Part shown: positions 1 through 10,396 of the stretch, one piece after another
Layout: every line of letters begins with the position of its first letter
Position numbering within the stretch: the stretch's first letter is position 1
Assembly: GCA_010094045.1 (NCBI GenBank)
Contig: ML986635.1
Span: 35,071-99,070 of the forward strand
Source of the DNA: Lojkania enalia
Taxonomy: Eukaryota > Ascomycota > Dothideomycetes > Pleosporales
Length of the DNA stretch: 64,000 bases
Direction of reading: 5' to 3'
Made by a program: the position numbers and the translations under genes
The notes under the pieces: model-generated
The model's input: only the letters and a program-made list of their open reading frames with translations
The model's database searches: none
Told to the model about the DNA's origin: nothing

Positions 1-2420
1 GTTATAAGTTAATATTAAGAAGAGCGAATTCTATATTACCCGAACTAAATACTTTAGCTATATCCTCTTAAATAAAGGTTTTAAGGTTGACCTAGAGAAG
101 GTAGAAGTACTATACAACTAGTAGCTACCTACTACCGTAACGGGTGTAAAATCCTTCTTAGGTTTTACTAGATTCTATCAACAGTTTGTACCAGAATTCT
201 CACATATTATAAAGCTAATTATCGTATTATAGAGCCCTATAATCCCTTTTATATAGATTTTAGAATATAATATTACCTTTAAGAAATTAAAGTCAGCCCT
301 ATTAAGTATACCTACTTTCTACTACTTTAACCCTACGTTAGAAATAAAAATGGAAACTAATACCTCTAATAGAGTAGTTATAGGAGTACTATTATAGAAA
401 TATCCTAACAGAAAATAGTACTCTATAGCGTTCTATAGTAAAGTTCTATCCAGTTTGAAACTAAACTAGAAGATTTATAATAAAGAACTATTCGCAATCG
501 TTACTGCGTTTAAGTAATAGAGAGTAGAACTTACTTCGGTAGCTACTAGGACTCTAGTATATACCAATTATTACTTACTCGAATATTTTATAACTACGAA
601 GGTACTTAATACTTATTAAGTTTATTAGACTGAGGAATTAGCTTAATATTAGTTCTAAATCGAGTATACCTTAGGTAAGAATAATACTAGAGTAGATATC
701 TTTAGTTGTTGCAAATAAGATGTAGAAAACTTAAAAGCAGCTTAAACTAATAACTAGTTAAAAGTCCTATTTAAACTATATTAATTTTACCCCTGAATTA
801 ATACCGAATTAGCCTAGTTCTATATTACTTAAATAATAATTTAAGCAGCTATACTAAACGTTATTAAAGGCTAGGAGTAGGTTATATTACTAGACTCTCT
901 AGAGTTGATCGACGCATTATTATAGGAAAACCGAGTCTCCTTCGCGCAGGAACGTATACTTCTATCCTACAAGTATTAGATAGAGAATAGACTACTCCTC
1001 TACAACAATCGCTTATATATTCTATTAGATTCAGGCCTTTGTATATAACTTATATAAGAGGCTTATAACTAAGTATCCTCCACATACCTAAGTACTACTA
1101 AAACCTATTAGTTACTATTCTAGAAGTACTACTAGAAGGGTATAGAGGCTACTTATAAACGATATATACGAAATTATATTCTATACTATAAAGCTTATCT
1201 AATATAAACCTAAACCCTAGGTTTTATCTACCTACTTCCTATACTAAATTAACTAATATAGTACCTATATATTAACTTTAAGAATTTCCCTATAGATAAG
1301 TCCGGATATAATTAGATTATAGTAGTAATCAATCGCCTATCTAAATAAGTAGTATCTATCCTCTATTATCGTATAATTAACGTAAGAGGAATAGCCGAAT
1401 TATTTATTTAATAGGTATACCGCTTTAGCTATACGCCTAAAACTATTATTTTAGACTGAGAACCTTAGTTTATATCCAGTTTCTAGTCTAAATTCTACTA
1501 TATCTTAGGCGTAAAGATTAAACTATCTACTATTTATTATAAAGAGACTAACAGATAGACAGAGATTATAAACAAGTATATCAATCAGAGACTACACCCT
1601 TTCATATCCTTCTACTAGAACAACTAGAGTTCTCTATTACCTATAATCAACTGAGTATAAGTAACTCTACCCTATATAACTATTAGAATATCCCTATATT
1701 AGATCTTATATAGATCTAAACCCTATTAGAATTAGGATTAGAAATATTCTATTAATCCTATTACTATAACAGATAAATTAAATTATAAGGACACTTTAGC
1801 TCTAGTAACTCGCATATATACAGCCTGGGAAACTGTAAAGGCTAATATTAAAAAGGCTTAAGATCGCATACGATCTATTATTAACTATTACTAGTAACTA
1901 ATTAATTAGTAGATTAGTAATATAATCTACTTAAATACTAAGAACTTTACGGTTTAGAGACTAAGCTGAAAGCTATCCGATTAATAGGAGGGCCCTTTTA
2001 AAGTACTAGAATAGGTTAGAAACTTATACTATCTACAGCTATTCTTAGGGTCGAGAATATATAATATTTTTGTACTAAACCTGCTGTATAAAAACTTCTA
2101 GGACCCTCTATTAGGGTAAGAAGCTCCGAAACTACCCGCTATCGCTATTAAGGGGGTAGAAGAGTAGAAGGTTAAGGAAATACTAGCTAGTAAGTTATAT
2201 TATAAGACCTTTAAATACTGTATAAAATAGGTAGGATACAATTCTAACCCGGTCTAGTATAAAGCCTCAAATTTTATAGGTTCGCCTTATAAGCTAAGAG
2301 CTTTTTATAATAAGTATCCGAATTAGCTAGGACCCTTAAGAGCCCTAACTAAATAGATTAAGGTATATAAAAATAGTATAGAGAATATAGATTATCTAGT
2401 AGATAATAATATATAAGAGT
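1..2420 (+). mobile_element. RIP-degraded Ty3/gypsy (chromovirus-type) pol relic
   Basis: Reading one frame through many in-frame TAG/TAA codons gives a recognisable gypsy polyprotein. The C-terminal part of reverse transcriptase (SFLGFTRFYQQFVPEFS) lies near 140-200, RNase H (FYSKVLSS, YNKELFAIV) near 430-510, an integrase core near 1080-1720 and a chromodomain (KEILASKLYYKTFKYCIK, VGYN) near 2160-2330. Most stops sit where the family has Trp or Gln, as expected from C-to-T and G-to-A mutation by RIP. The element is cut by the left window edge, so gag, protease and most of RT are not seen. It is a dead copy with no intact frame. The chromodomain supports a chromovirus; the exact family is unknown. 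Confidence 0.85.
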
Positions 2421-3518
2421 TAAGTAGTAGATTTAAAAACTAAAGTATAGGCCTGAAATTACTCCTCTATAAAATCCGGAGGGTCTGATAGCAGGCTGTT
2501 AGATACCTCCCTAGTCCTCTCCTCCTCTACCCTCCTTCCCCTTCTTTTCCTCCGGACTCTTCCTAAACCTCCTCTACTTTATCCTTAGCCGCCTAAGAGC
2601 GCCGCGATGTTAGCTTAAAGACTAGATACTAGAGCCTTTAGGGCTGAAACCTAACAGAGCAACTTAGTACCCTAGTAGAATAAAGCTACCTAGATACTAG
2701 CCGTAGAAAAGCTATCTTTCTAATTCTTTACAACCTAGGCTATAAGTACTAGACTGTAAGTAGACTCCGAAATAGCTTTAAAGGCTACCTTTTTATCCTT
2801 CTTATCCCCTATATATCGGGCTACTATCTATAGTTTAAGATGGCCCCGGAGGACTAGAAACTCCTCCTTACAGTAGGAGGGGATCTATAAGTACATTAGT
2901 AGTAAGTACCCTACTAGTATTAGATGCGATTTATACAGGGTTGTATTTTTTATTTTATAAGGTATAATACTTGTATTTTTTTAATCTTAGAGACCGAAAG
3001 AAAAATATTATATACCGCCCGCGGGCGAGTATATATATAGCCTAAAAGTAGATAACCTAGAAAGCCTCTAAAAAGGCTTTAAAAGGCGGGCGGAGTAGTA
3101 TATTAATTAATTTTTCTATAAAGCGTTAGTAATACTTTAATAATTAATAGTTCTAGGGATACGCAACAATATATACGGAGTAGAAATTATTGTTTAGTTA
3201 AGGAAGCTTAGTTAACAGCGACCTAGTAATATACTAAGACTAGTAAACGCTCGTTACTATACGCGACGAAATTATAATATTAATAAACTATTATAATAGT
3301 AGTTACTAGCTAATATATAGGTCAATTATACTCACCGCGAAAACCTTACTTAATATTATGTTAATAAACGTATCTCTATAGGTAACCGCGCGTATTAGCT
3401 CTTACTAGTAAATACTTCTTTAAAGAAATTTCTTTATACTGGAATCCATCCGTAACAGCTCTAATTCCCTCCCAAACTAGCGTAGATAGGGACTATCAGC
3501 TTATAAGAATAGGGGTAG
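2421..3518. other. AT-rich non-coding stretch with a GC-rich palindrome
   Basis: No coding frame is recognisable. It may include the 3' untranslated part or LTR of the preceding gypsy relic. At 3015-3022 (ccgcccgc) and 3085-3093 (ggcgggcgg) there are complementary GC-rich arms inside otherwise AT-rich DNA. Between them, at 3061-3080, is a second perfect 7-bp inverted repeat (aaagcct/aggcttt, 6-base loop). Confidence 0.5.
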
Positions 3519-3796
3519 TATAATAATACAAAGAAATCGTTCTACGAAAAGCTTTATATATAACCTTATTCTAAAGCTTTTTACTTATCTTATCCTACCC
3601 CCGGTTCTACCCCTTTTCCCTTCCGTATATAGTTGTATACTCCCTTATAAGTAGCTTAGTAGTTCTTCTATATCCTTTCGTACAAGGCCTATAGGTGTTA
3701 ATAGAATTCTTAGGTCCCTAATCCCCACGTACTCTTATATACCTCTAAGTAGATTCGTGCCGTATTTAGATCTATTATCTTACCTATACCGTTACA
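3519..3796 (-). repeat. LTR-like repeat, copy 1 (inverted relative to copy 2)
   Basis: This 278-bp sequence matches 8678-8956 in reverse complement. Differences are largely transitions, as RIP would leave. Similarity stops abruptly at both ends. Read on the minus strand it begins tgtaacgg and ends in a degraded cgttaca-like terminus (attata), so the termini look like the TG...CA ends of an LTR. No matching 5-bp target-site duplication is visible beside it. It could be a solo LTR or a small non-autonomous repeat; the strand given is arbitrary because the terminal motif is symmetric. Confidence 0.6.
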
Positions 3797-3799
3797 GGG

Positions 3800-6380
3800 A
3801 TTCTTTTAGTAGATATTCCTCCTCCTTACTAGATATAATATTACTAAATATAACGTCTCTAATATTAAGTACCTATTTTAGTTTTGGAATTAGCACTTAG
3901 TATATATTCATACTCCTATATTATAAGAGTTTTCTAATTAGTACCTATAATACTAGTTTATCGCCTCTTAATAGAGTTTTATTTAAAACGTACGCTCGCG
4001 ATCCTATAACCTAAAAGTAAGTAAGAGACGGTTTATAGCTAAAAACGGCCTTATATAGGGTTTTAAATCGAAAGCTTACAATCGGCGTCCTATTAAGTAG
4101 GTATATTACTATATAAGCTAATTTATTAGCGTATTTATTAGAAATATTACTTTCTATTATAAGAGCATGCGCGCGGGTTATAATTTAGTACTCTACTTAC
4201 TCTACTAGACTATTCTATTTAGGCGTATAAGGCGCGCGAGTTTTAATTATAATTTCTTAATTAAATAATACTTCTATAAGTTCTAAGAAGCTTAAGTTAT
4301 TATCTATATAAATATATACGATCTTTCTTTTATACTATTATTTAATTTTTGCTAACAGTATTTTAAAGGCTTTTATAAGGGTGGATTTTAACCGATCGTA
4401 TATCGTAAATCCCTTATACTACTAGAATACCTGATTAACTATATAAAATAGGTATCTTTTACTATTATAGCACCTCTTACAGTCCTTCTAAAATTATATA
4501 ATATTAATTACAATTCTCTTAAATAGTTTAATAGCTAGGTAAAACTAATTATACTAGCTAATCTACTATAATAACTTCGCTTGTATATATATCTAGTAAT
4601 CTTACTATACTAGTACTTTCTAATTACTTAACTAGATACTTTTAGCTACCTAAAGTAGGGCTAATACTAAATCTCTACCTAGGTGGCCTAATAATTAGTA
4701 TACTTTAGCTGAAAAAACAATTTATATTAGTTACTAGCGATAGAAGAGCTTTTCCTTAATTACTACAACTATTTTATATCCGGAAAGTAAATCGAGTAGA
4801 GGCCTTTTTACTAGATCTACGTCTAATAGCTAGTAGCTATTAAACAACTTTAAATAATAAACGATATTATAATAATTATACTAGTAAAGGTAATCTCTAC
4901 CTAAATCAAACTAGATATCTTATTTTCTATTTCTAATTAGAACTATTATATTAGTTAGCAACTAAGGAATATAAGTAACTTCTATTAGTTTAATATCCTT
5001 TAGGCCTGTAGGAGAATTAATTATAATTATAATAGTACCCTATTCTAATATAGGGTATATACTGCCTCCTATAGTAATTTTATCTTTAGAATTTACTATT
5101 TAAGTAGTCTACTAACTAAAAGTCTTAAAGTTGTATATATAGATATTAGAATCTAGATTAAATATCTACTAATTTAGGATACTAGTATCTTCTTTCTTAG
5201 GGGTAGTACTTGCTGAAAAATTGCCCCTTTAAATCACCTGGGTATTTCTCTAGAAGCTAGCAGCCTTTATAGAGGCTTTACTATTAAACGAGGATTTTAA
5301 CTTCTTATATTTTTCTATATTTACCTTTAGGGTATTCTTTTTCCTCTAATTATTTCTATTTAAAATATTATCTTAGGCTTTTAGTATTTCCTAATCTAGT
5401 ACCTAGTTTAGTAGCCTAATTAATTCGTTTACGTACTTATAATCACTCTAGAAGTACTACTTCTTATAGAAGTAGAGTAGTAGAGTATACGATTGTAAAC
5501 TAGATTTTTCTTAAAGCTGCTATATAGTACTATTAGAATTTGCTTGAGGAATTAATAGATGTTATAAAGTTATAAACGAGCTAAGCACCTTCTATAGATT
5601 AAAACATCTATAGTAATTAGTATATTAGTATACTAATTGTTTAATTGTAGGAATTAGTTAATTAATTCTATCTAGCTTATTTTTAGCATTAATCGGTACT
5701 ATATAGATTAGCGCCTATACCTTATCTTTCTTAGCAACTATTAGAAGAAAATCCTTTTCTACTTTAAGGCCCTAGACTTCTACTAAGCTAGCAGCTTTAG
5801 TACGATAGATTACCTGATTCTACTAATTTAGCTACTTTTCTACCTCTCTATTAGTTAGATACTTAAGAAGAGCTTAATATTTCTTCTAGATTAGTTGCTC
5901 CCTCAACTTAATAGTAGGCGCTAACTTTTCCTGTAAGATTCTAAGAATCTTATAGCTAGTTATATTATCGCTAAATATTACTTTATATTAAGGTGATATT
6001 ATTATTAAAATATTGCTATATATAGTATAGAGAGTATTATCGATCTTAATCTAATCCTTTCTCTATTAATTATACTAGTCCCTTACCCAGTTCTAATCTA
6101 TTATTTATATTAAGGTTATCTCCTTATATATAACTCTACTAGAGGGGTATCTTTCTATTTCCCCTTCTAGATTTATCTTCAGGGTCCGGAACTTACCTAT
6201 ATTAGAGAGGGAAGGTTCTAGCCTATAAATTTTAACCTTTTTAGGAGGTACGCTTAGATCTAAATATTCCTATACCCTTAGCCTACTAGCTATTAGTTTA
6301 TACTACTTAAACTAATCCTCCTAATTACTAGGAGTATTAAGTATCTTCTTCTTAAATATAACTATAGAGGAGTGTGCAAC
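3800..6380 (-). mobile_element. RIP-degraded Ty1/copia gag-protease-integrase relic
   Basis: On the minus strand, ignoring stop codons, a copia-type polyprotein can be followed. Gag-like sequence lies around 6370-5400. The protease/pre-integrase region (TIGGSIYPILE, PTGLKDIKLIEVTYIP) lies around 5150-4900. The integrase (KAFKILLAKIK, IIIKTRAPYTPK) lies around 4350-4200, followed by its C-terminal region (YKAVFSYKPSL, VIGSRAYVLNKTL) around 4080-3960. Reverse transcriptase and RNase H, which follow integrase in copia elements, are not seen. The frame runs straight into the LTR-like repeat at 3796, so the 3' half is deleted or displaced. It is non-functional. Confidence 0.75.
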
Positions 6381-6850
6381 CGTTATAATACTAGAAATAT
6401 ACTAGGATATATTAATACTAGAGAATAAAATAGCCTTAAACGCGATATAGTATATTAATAGGCTTATAAAGTATAGAATTTGTATATAATTCTAATAGCT
6501 GAGTACCTAAAGATTGTTAGTAAACGATAAAGATAATAATATCGCGATATTACGATACTAAATAAAAAGGAGTAATATCGATCATAATATATAAATTAAG
6601 TTATAGCTATTTTAGTACGGTAACTAGGCTTATAACTATAGTAAGAGGCGAATCTTATCTCAGGGAGGGAGATGAGGAGCTGAACTAGTTGATTAAAGAT
6701 GGCCAGCGGGCTATATTTATATACATGAAAAAGGGGTATATTAGCTAATATCTAGCATAATATCCGGCGTGATATTAACCGTAATATTATACGTCGATAT
6801 CTAATATAGCTTAATAGACTAGCCGAAAATCCCTATAACAAATACTAATA
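6381..6850. other. AT-rich spacer with an imperfect palindrome
   Basis: No coding signal is seen. Around 6755-6815 the sequence is an imperfect inverted repeat rich in TAATAT and GATATC motifs. It may be the leader or LTR remnant of one of the flanking relics. Confidence 0.35.
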
Positions 6851-8550
6851 ATATAATCCTAAATACCTAAATCTATAATAATAAATAGATAGTTTTAGAT
6901 AGTTCTTCTATTAATTTATAGGTATAAATAGATATACTAATTAACTAGAGTTTAGATTTAGTCCTAAAAACCTTTAATAGTAATTTTAAAGGGTAAGTAC
7001 TATATTAATATATATAGGGCTTAGAAGAGTAATCTAGCTACTATAGAATTAAAGAATAGGAAGCCTTAGATACTAGTATTAATAAGGGCCTTTAGTTGTA
7101 TACTAACGCCTTTTAAATATAGAATAGTAGGGATTTAGAAGTATTTTCCTCTAAATAAATACGATAAATTGATATTTAATAAGTTATACTTATTTAAGCC
7201 TAGGATAGAGAGTTTTTCTAGGTATCTCTATTTCCTACCTAAGAACTATCTAAGTAGTACTTATTTATATTTAAGAACTCTTCTTCCTTAATCTCTTCTT
7301 ATTTAACTTCTATTTCTTATATTCTAAAGACTATATATTTATTTATAAAGTATTCTAGTTTACTATAATTATAGTAATTATCTAGGGTTATATACCTTTT
7401 AGGTAGGTTACTTTAGATAAACTCTTAGAAACCTTCTAGTACTAATCCAAATTTATTTTAGCTATAACCTATAGGCTAACAGTTCGTTCTAGAAGGCTAG
7501 AAACGCTTCTCCTTTTTATATTATAGGCTATTAAGTAGGCAACTATAGCGTTAAAAGAGCCTTTCTATATAAGCTTAAAGCTAAGGTTTAGTATCTTTAG
7601 GCTGGGGAGAATCTTATCCTATAAGTAGAAGAACTATTTAGATTAGGATATAGATCCTCTAATAGCTATACTAATAAAGCGAGCTTTAAAAGTTGGGAAC
7701 ACTTCTCCCTTATTTATCTTTAGGATCTAAAACGCCTGTTACGCCTCTATCTCTTTATTACCTATAATAAAATATAATTGTAGAAGTGAAATTATTTCTT
7801 TAGTATTCTTAAACTAATACTAGTCCGATTTAGCTAGATATTTTAGCTCTAGATACCCTTTTACAGTATTAGAGGTATATTTCTATACTAATATTATATA
7901 TATATACTCTATTAGATAGTAATCTATATTAATCTTAAGTTGGTCTAGAATTAAGGCTTACTATTATTTAAATATAGGTTTACTACTATTTATAAAGCTT
8001 TCGATCTTAGGCGTACGTTTAATAAGGTAGGCTTAAGGGGGTTTAAGGGTAGCTAAGAGGTTTCTTACTAGGGGAGTTGTAAAAGTTTCTTAATATATTA
8101 TCGGTTCTAATTCGGTAGTTTATAGAGGTTAATTAGAACTAATAGTTCTCTATTATATTAAGCGTATAATCTCCTCTTATAAAATTGTAATTTATTTCTT
8201 AAGGGTTAGTTTACTCTAATTTCCCTCTAAATTAGATAGGTTCTTTATTATAGGGCCCCTTATAGGAGGTAACGGTTGTTCTATACGTGTAGATAGAAGC
8301 TTACTCTTACTATAACTTACGCGTATATCGATTCTGGTATAGAAATTAGAAGGTGAATTATAGTTAGATATTAGCGGTTACCTCTAATTCTAATAGGTTA
8401 TTAGTAGTCTCTAAATTTCTACCTAGGTGTACTCTACGCGGCTTTTCTAAAGGCAATCCTAATTATAGAGGATAGGAAGTTCTAAACCTAAAGGCTTTAG
8501 TTAATAGAAGGTTTCTAAAATCCTATCTAGATAACTAAATAATTTAATAT
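6851..8550 (-). mobile_element. RIP-degraded retrotransposon gag relic
   Basis: The minus strand reads as one long frame if TAG/TAA are taken as former Gln/Trp codons. A polar N-terminal part (KLTLKK, ITIL, EEIIRLI) lies near 8200. A typical Retrotrans_gag block follows around 7800-7450 (FKNTKEIISLLQLYFIIGNK, FPTFKARFISIAIRGS, SFNAIVAYLIAYNIKRR). A less conserved tail runs to about 6850. No pol follows it. It belongs to a different element from the copia relic next to it, because that relic has its own gag. The superfamily is not certain; gag style suggests Ty3/gypsy. Confidence 0.55.
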
Positions 8551-8677
8551 AATAGTATATAAGTATTATAATCTAAACTAAATTAGATATATCTTAAACT
8601 TAAATATAGTTAAATAAATAATCAATACAATATTATTAAAGAGGCTATTACTAGTAGTATTAAATTCTTCTATATAA

Positions 8678-8956
8678 TATAATAGCGTAGGTAAGATAAT
8701 AGGTTTAAATACGGTATAAATCTACTTAGAGGTATATAAGAGTATATAGAGGTTTAGAGACCTAGGAATTCTATTAACACCTATAGGCCTTATATAAAAG
8801 GATATAGAAGAACTACTAAGCTACTTATAAGGGAGTATATAACTATATATGGAAGGGAAAAGGGGCGGAGCTGGGGGTAGGATAAGATAAGCGAAAAGCT
8901 TTAGGATAAGGTTGTATATAAAGCTTTTCGTAAAACGATTTCTTCGCATCGTTATA
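8678..8956 (+). repeat. LTR-like repeat, copy 2
   Basis: This is the inverted partner of 3519-3796 (279 bp). Its ends read tataatag and cgttata, transition-degraded versions of tgtaacgg and cgttaca. The shared core includes the segment around 8766-8800 (ctattaacacctataggcct). No target-site duplication is visible. It is most simply a solo LTR or an LTR of an otherwise lost element. Confidence 0.6.
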
Positions 8957-9994
8957 AAACTAGTACTAGATAATATACTACTATAAGAAACTATAGATAT
9001 AGAACTAGAATAGGAATATAAAATAGAATATATACTAGTAAGAAGGCGGTTTAAACGTTATTAGAAATATCTAGTAAAATAGAAAAGATACTTATAGGAG
9101 GAAAGTTTATAGAAACTAGTATAAAACCTAACTAACTATACTATAAAGTTAAAAGAGTTTTACTAGAAGACTAGAATAATATATTATTAAATAAAGTCTA
9201 GTTAGGAAGTAATAGTAGTAGTAATATAGAAGAAGCCTTTTATATAGAACTTAGAGTGGTAGTAGAAAGCGTCTTAGAACTAGTAGACCTCCTCTCCTCT
9301 TCCTCTAACTTCTCTTACTCTTCTATTAACTTTACCTCTCGTTTCCTAAGATCTAAACTATACTCTTCTAAGAAATAAACGCGCTTCTTAGTATATTCTA
9401 AGTAAAAAAGAGTAATATAATAATATTATACAGATTTCTTAAGATAATAAATCTCCTCTTTTTTAGTAGCTATAAAATCTTAATAAGTAGAAGTAGACTC
9501 TTTATAAGCCTTTAATATATTCGCTAGAAAATAGTAAAGGGTACACTCGGTTAGAGAAAAAATCGTAGGATAGACCCTAAGAAAAATACTTTCTATATAT
9601 AGAAGAAAGGGTAATACTACTATAATAATTATAGTTTACAGACTAACAGTTTAAATAATAGTAAGACGGATCTATTATAACGCCTAGAGAAAGAATTAAG
9701 TAACTAGTATAATAGTTATAGGTAGATATATTTTCGCGTTAAACCTTTAGTATAGTAGAAGAAGAAAAAGAAGAAGAATAGAGCTATACTTATAAGTTAA
9801 GCAGGACCTACCAGAATATATAAAGTACTAACCCTAGAACAGAAAAATATAGATGTAATACTATAGTATACTTATATAGAATATATTAGAAGCTGGAATA
9901 AGCTACTAGAGATAGTAGGATACTACACCCAGACAGAATAGGTAAGATAATAGATTAAAGAGCTTTAGGACGAACCTATAAAGGGGGGAGTAGA
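8957..9994. other. AT-rich transposon-like sequence without recognisable domain
   Basis: The composition matches the rest of the RIP island. The stretch ends with a purine run at 9981-9994 (aaggggggagtaga) that resembles a polypurine tract directly upstream of the probable LTR that follows. I could not assign a retroelement domain on either strand. Confidence 0.35.
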
Positions 9995-10396
9995 TGTTAT
10001 AAATATAGAATACTAAGAAGCACCGCCTCTATAGCTAGAGCTTAATCTAATATTAGCTACGGTACAGGTTAACTCGGACGAGGACTAATAAGATAATAAC
10101 AGGCAGACGTATGTTATAGACTAACCATCGGATAGTAAGTAGTAGAACTATAGGAACTAGAGAGATAATTAGTTAGATAACAAAGTATAGCACAACTTAT
10201 ACACGTGATAATAGTAGAAGTGTCAGGTATAGTAGGGCAGACCTGATAGACCTGATAGACCTGATAAGCTAGGCTTAGCGGTCTTAGACCTCTCTATATA
10301 AGTTAGCGGATCTCTTTTATAGATTAAGTCCTGTATAGTTATTCTTGTAGATTTATCTCGTTACCACGTTAGACTTCTAAGAATATATTCGTTACA
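9995..10396 (+). repeat. Probable retrotransposon 3' LTR
   Basis: The sequence starts tgttata just after a polypurine-tract-like run and ends attcgttaca. A TATA-like tctctatataag lies about 100 bp before the end, as in LTR promoters. A 9-bp unit (gacctgata) is repeated three times at 10240-10266. No second copy was found in the window, so this call rests on structure only. It marks the right edge of the AT-rich island. Confidence 0.4.

Noticed and set aside
3519..8956. Reading the two LTR-like repeats as the terminal repeats of one element
   Set aside because: They are inverted relative to each other and the enclosed relics belong to at least two different elements.
10240..10266. Three tandem copies of gacctgata as a CRISPR-like array
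   Set aside because: The direct repeats have no spacers, lie inside a probable LTR and are in a eukaryotic genome.
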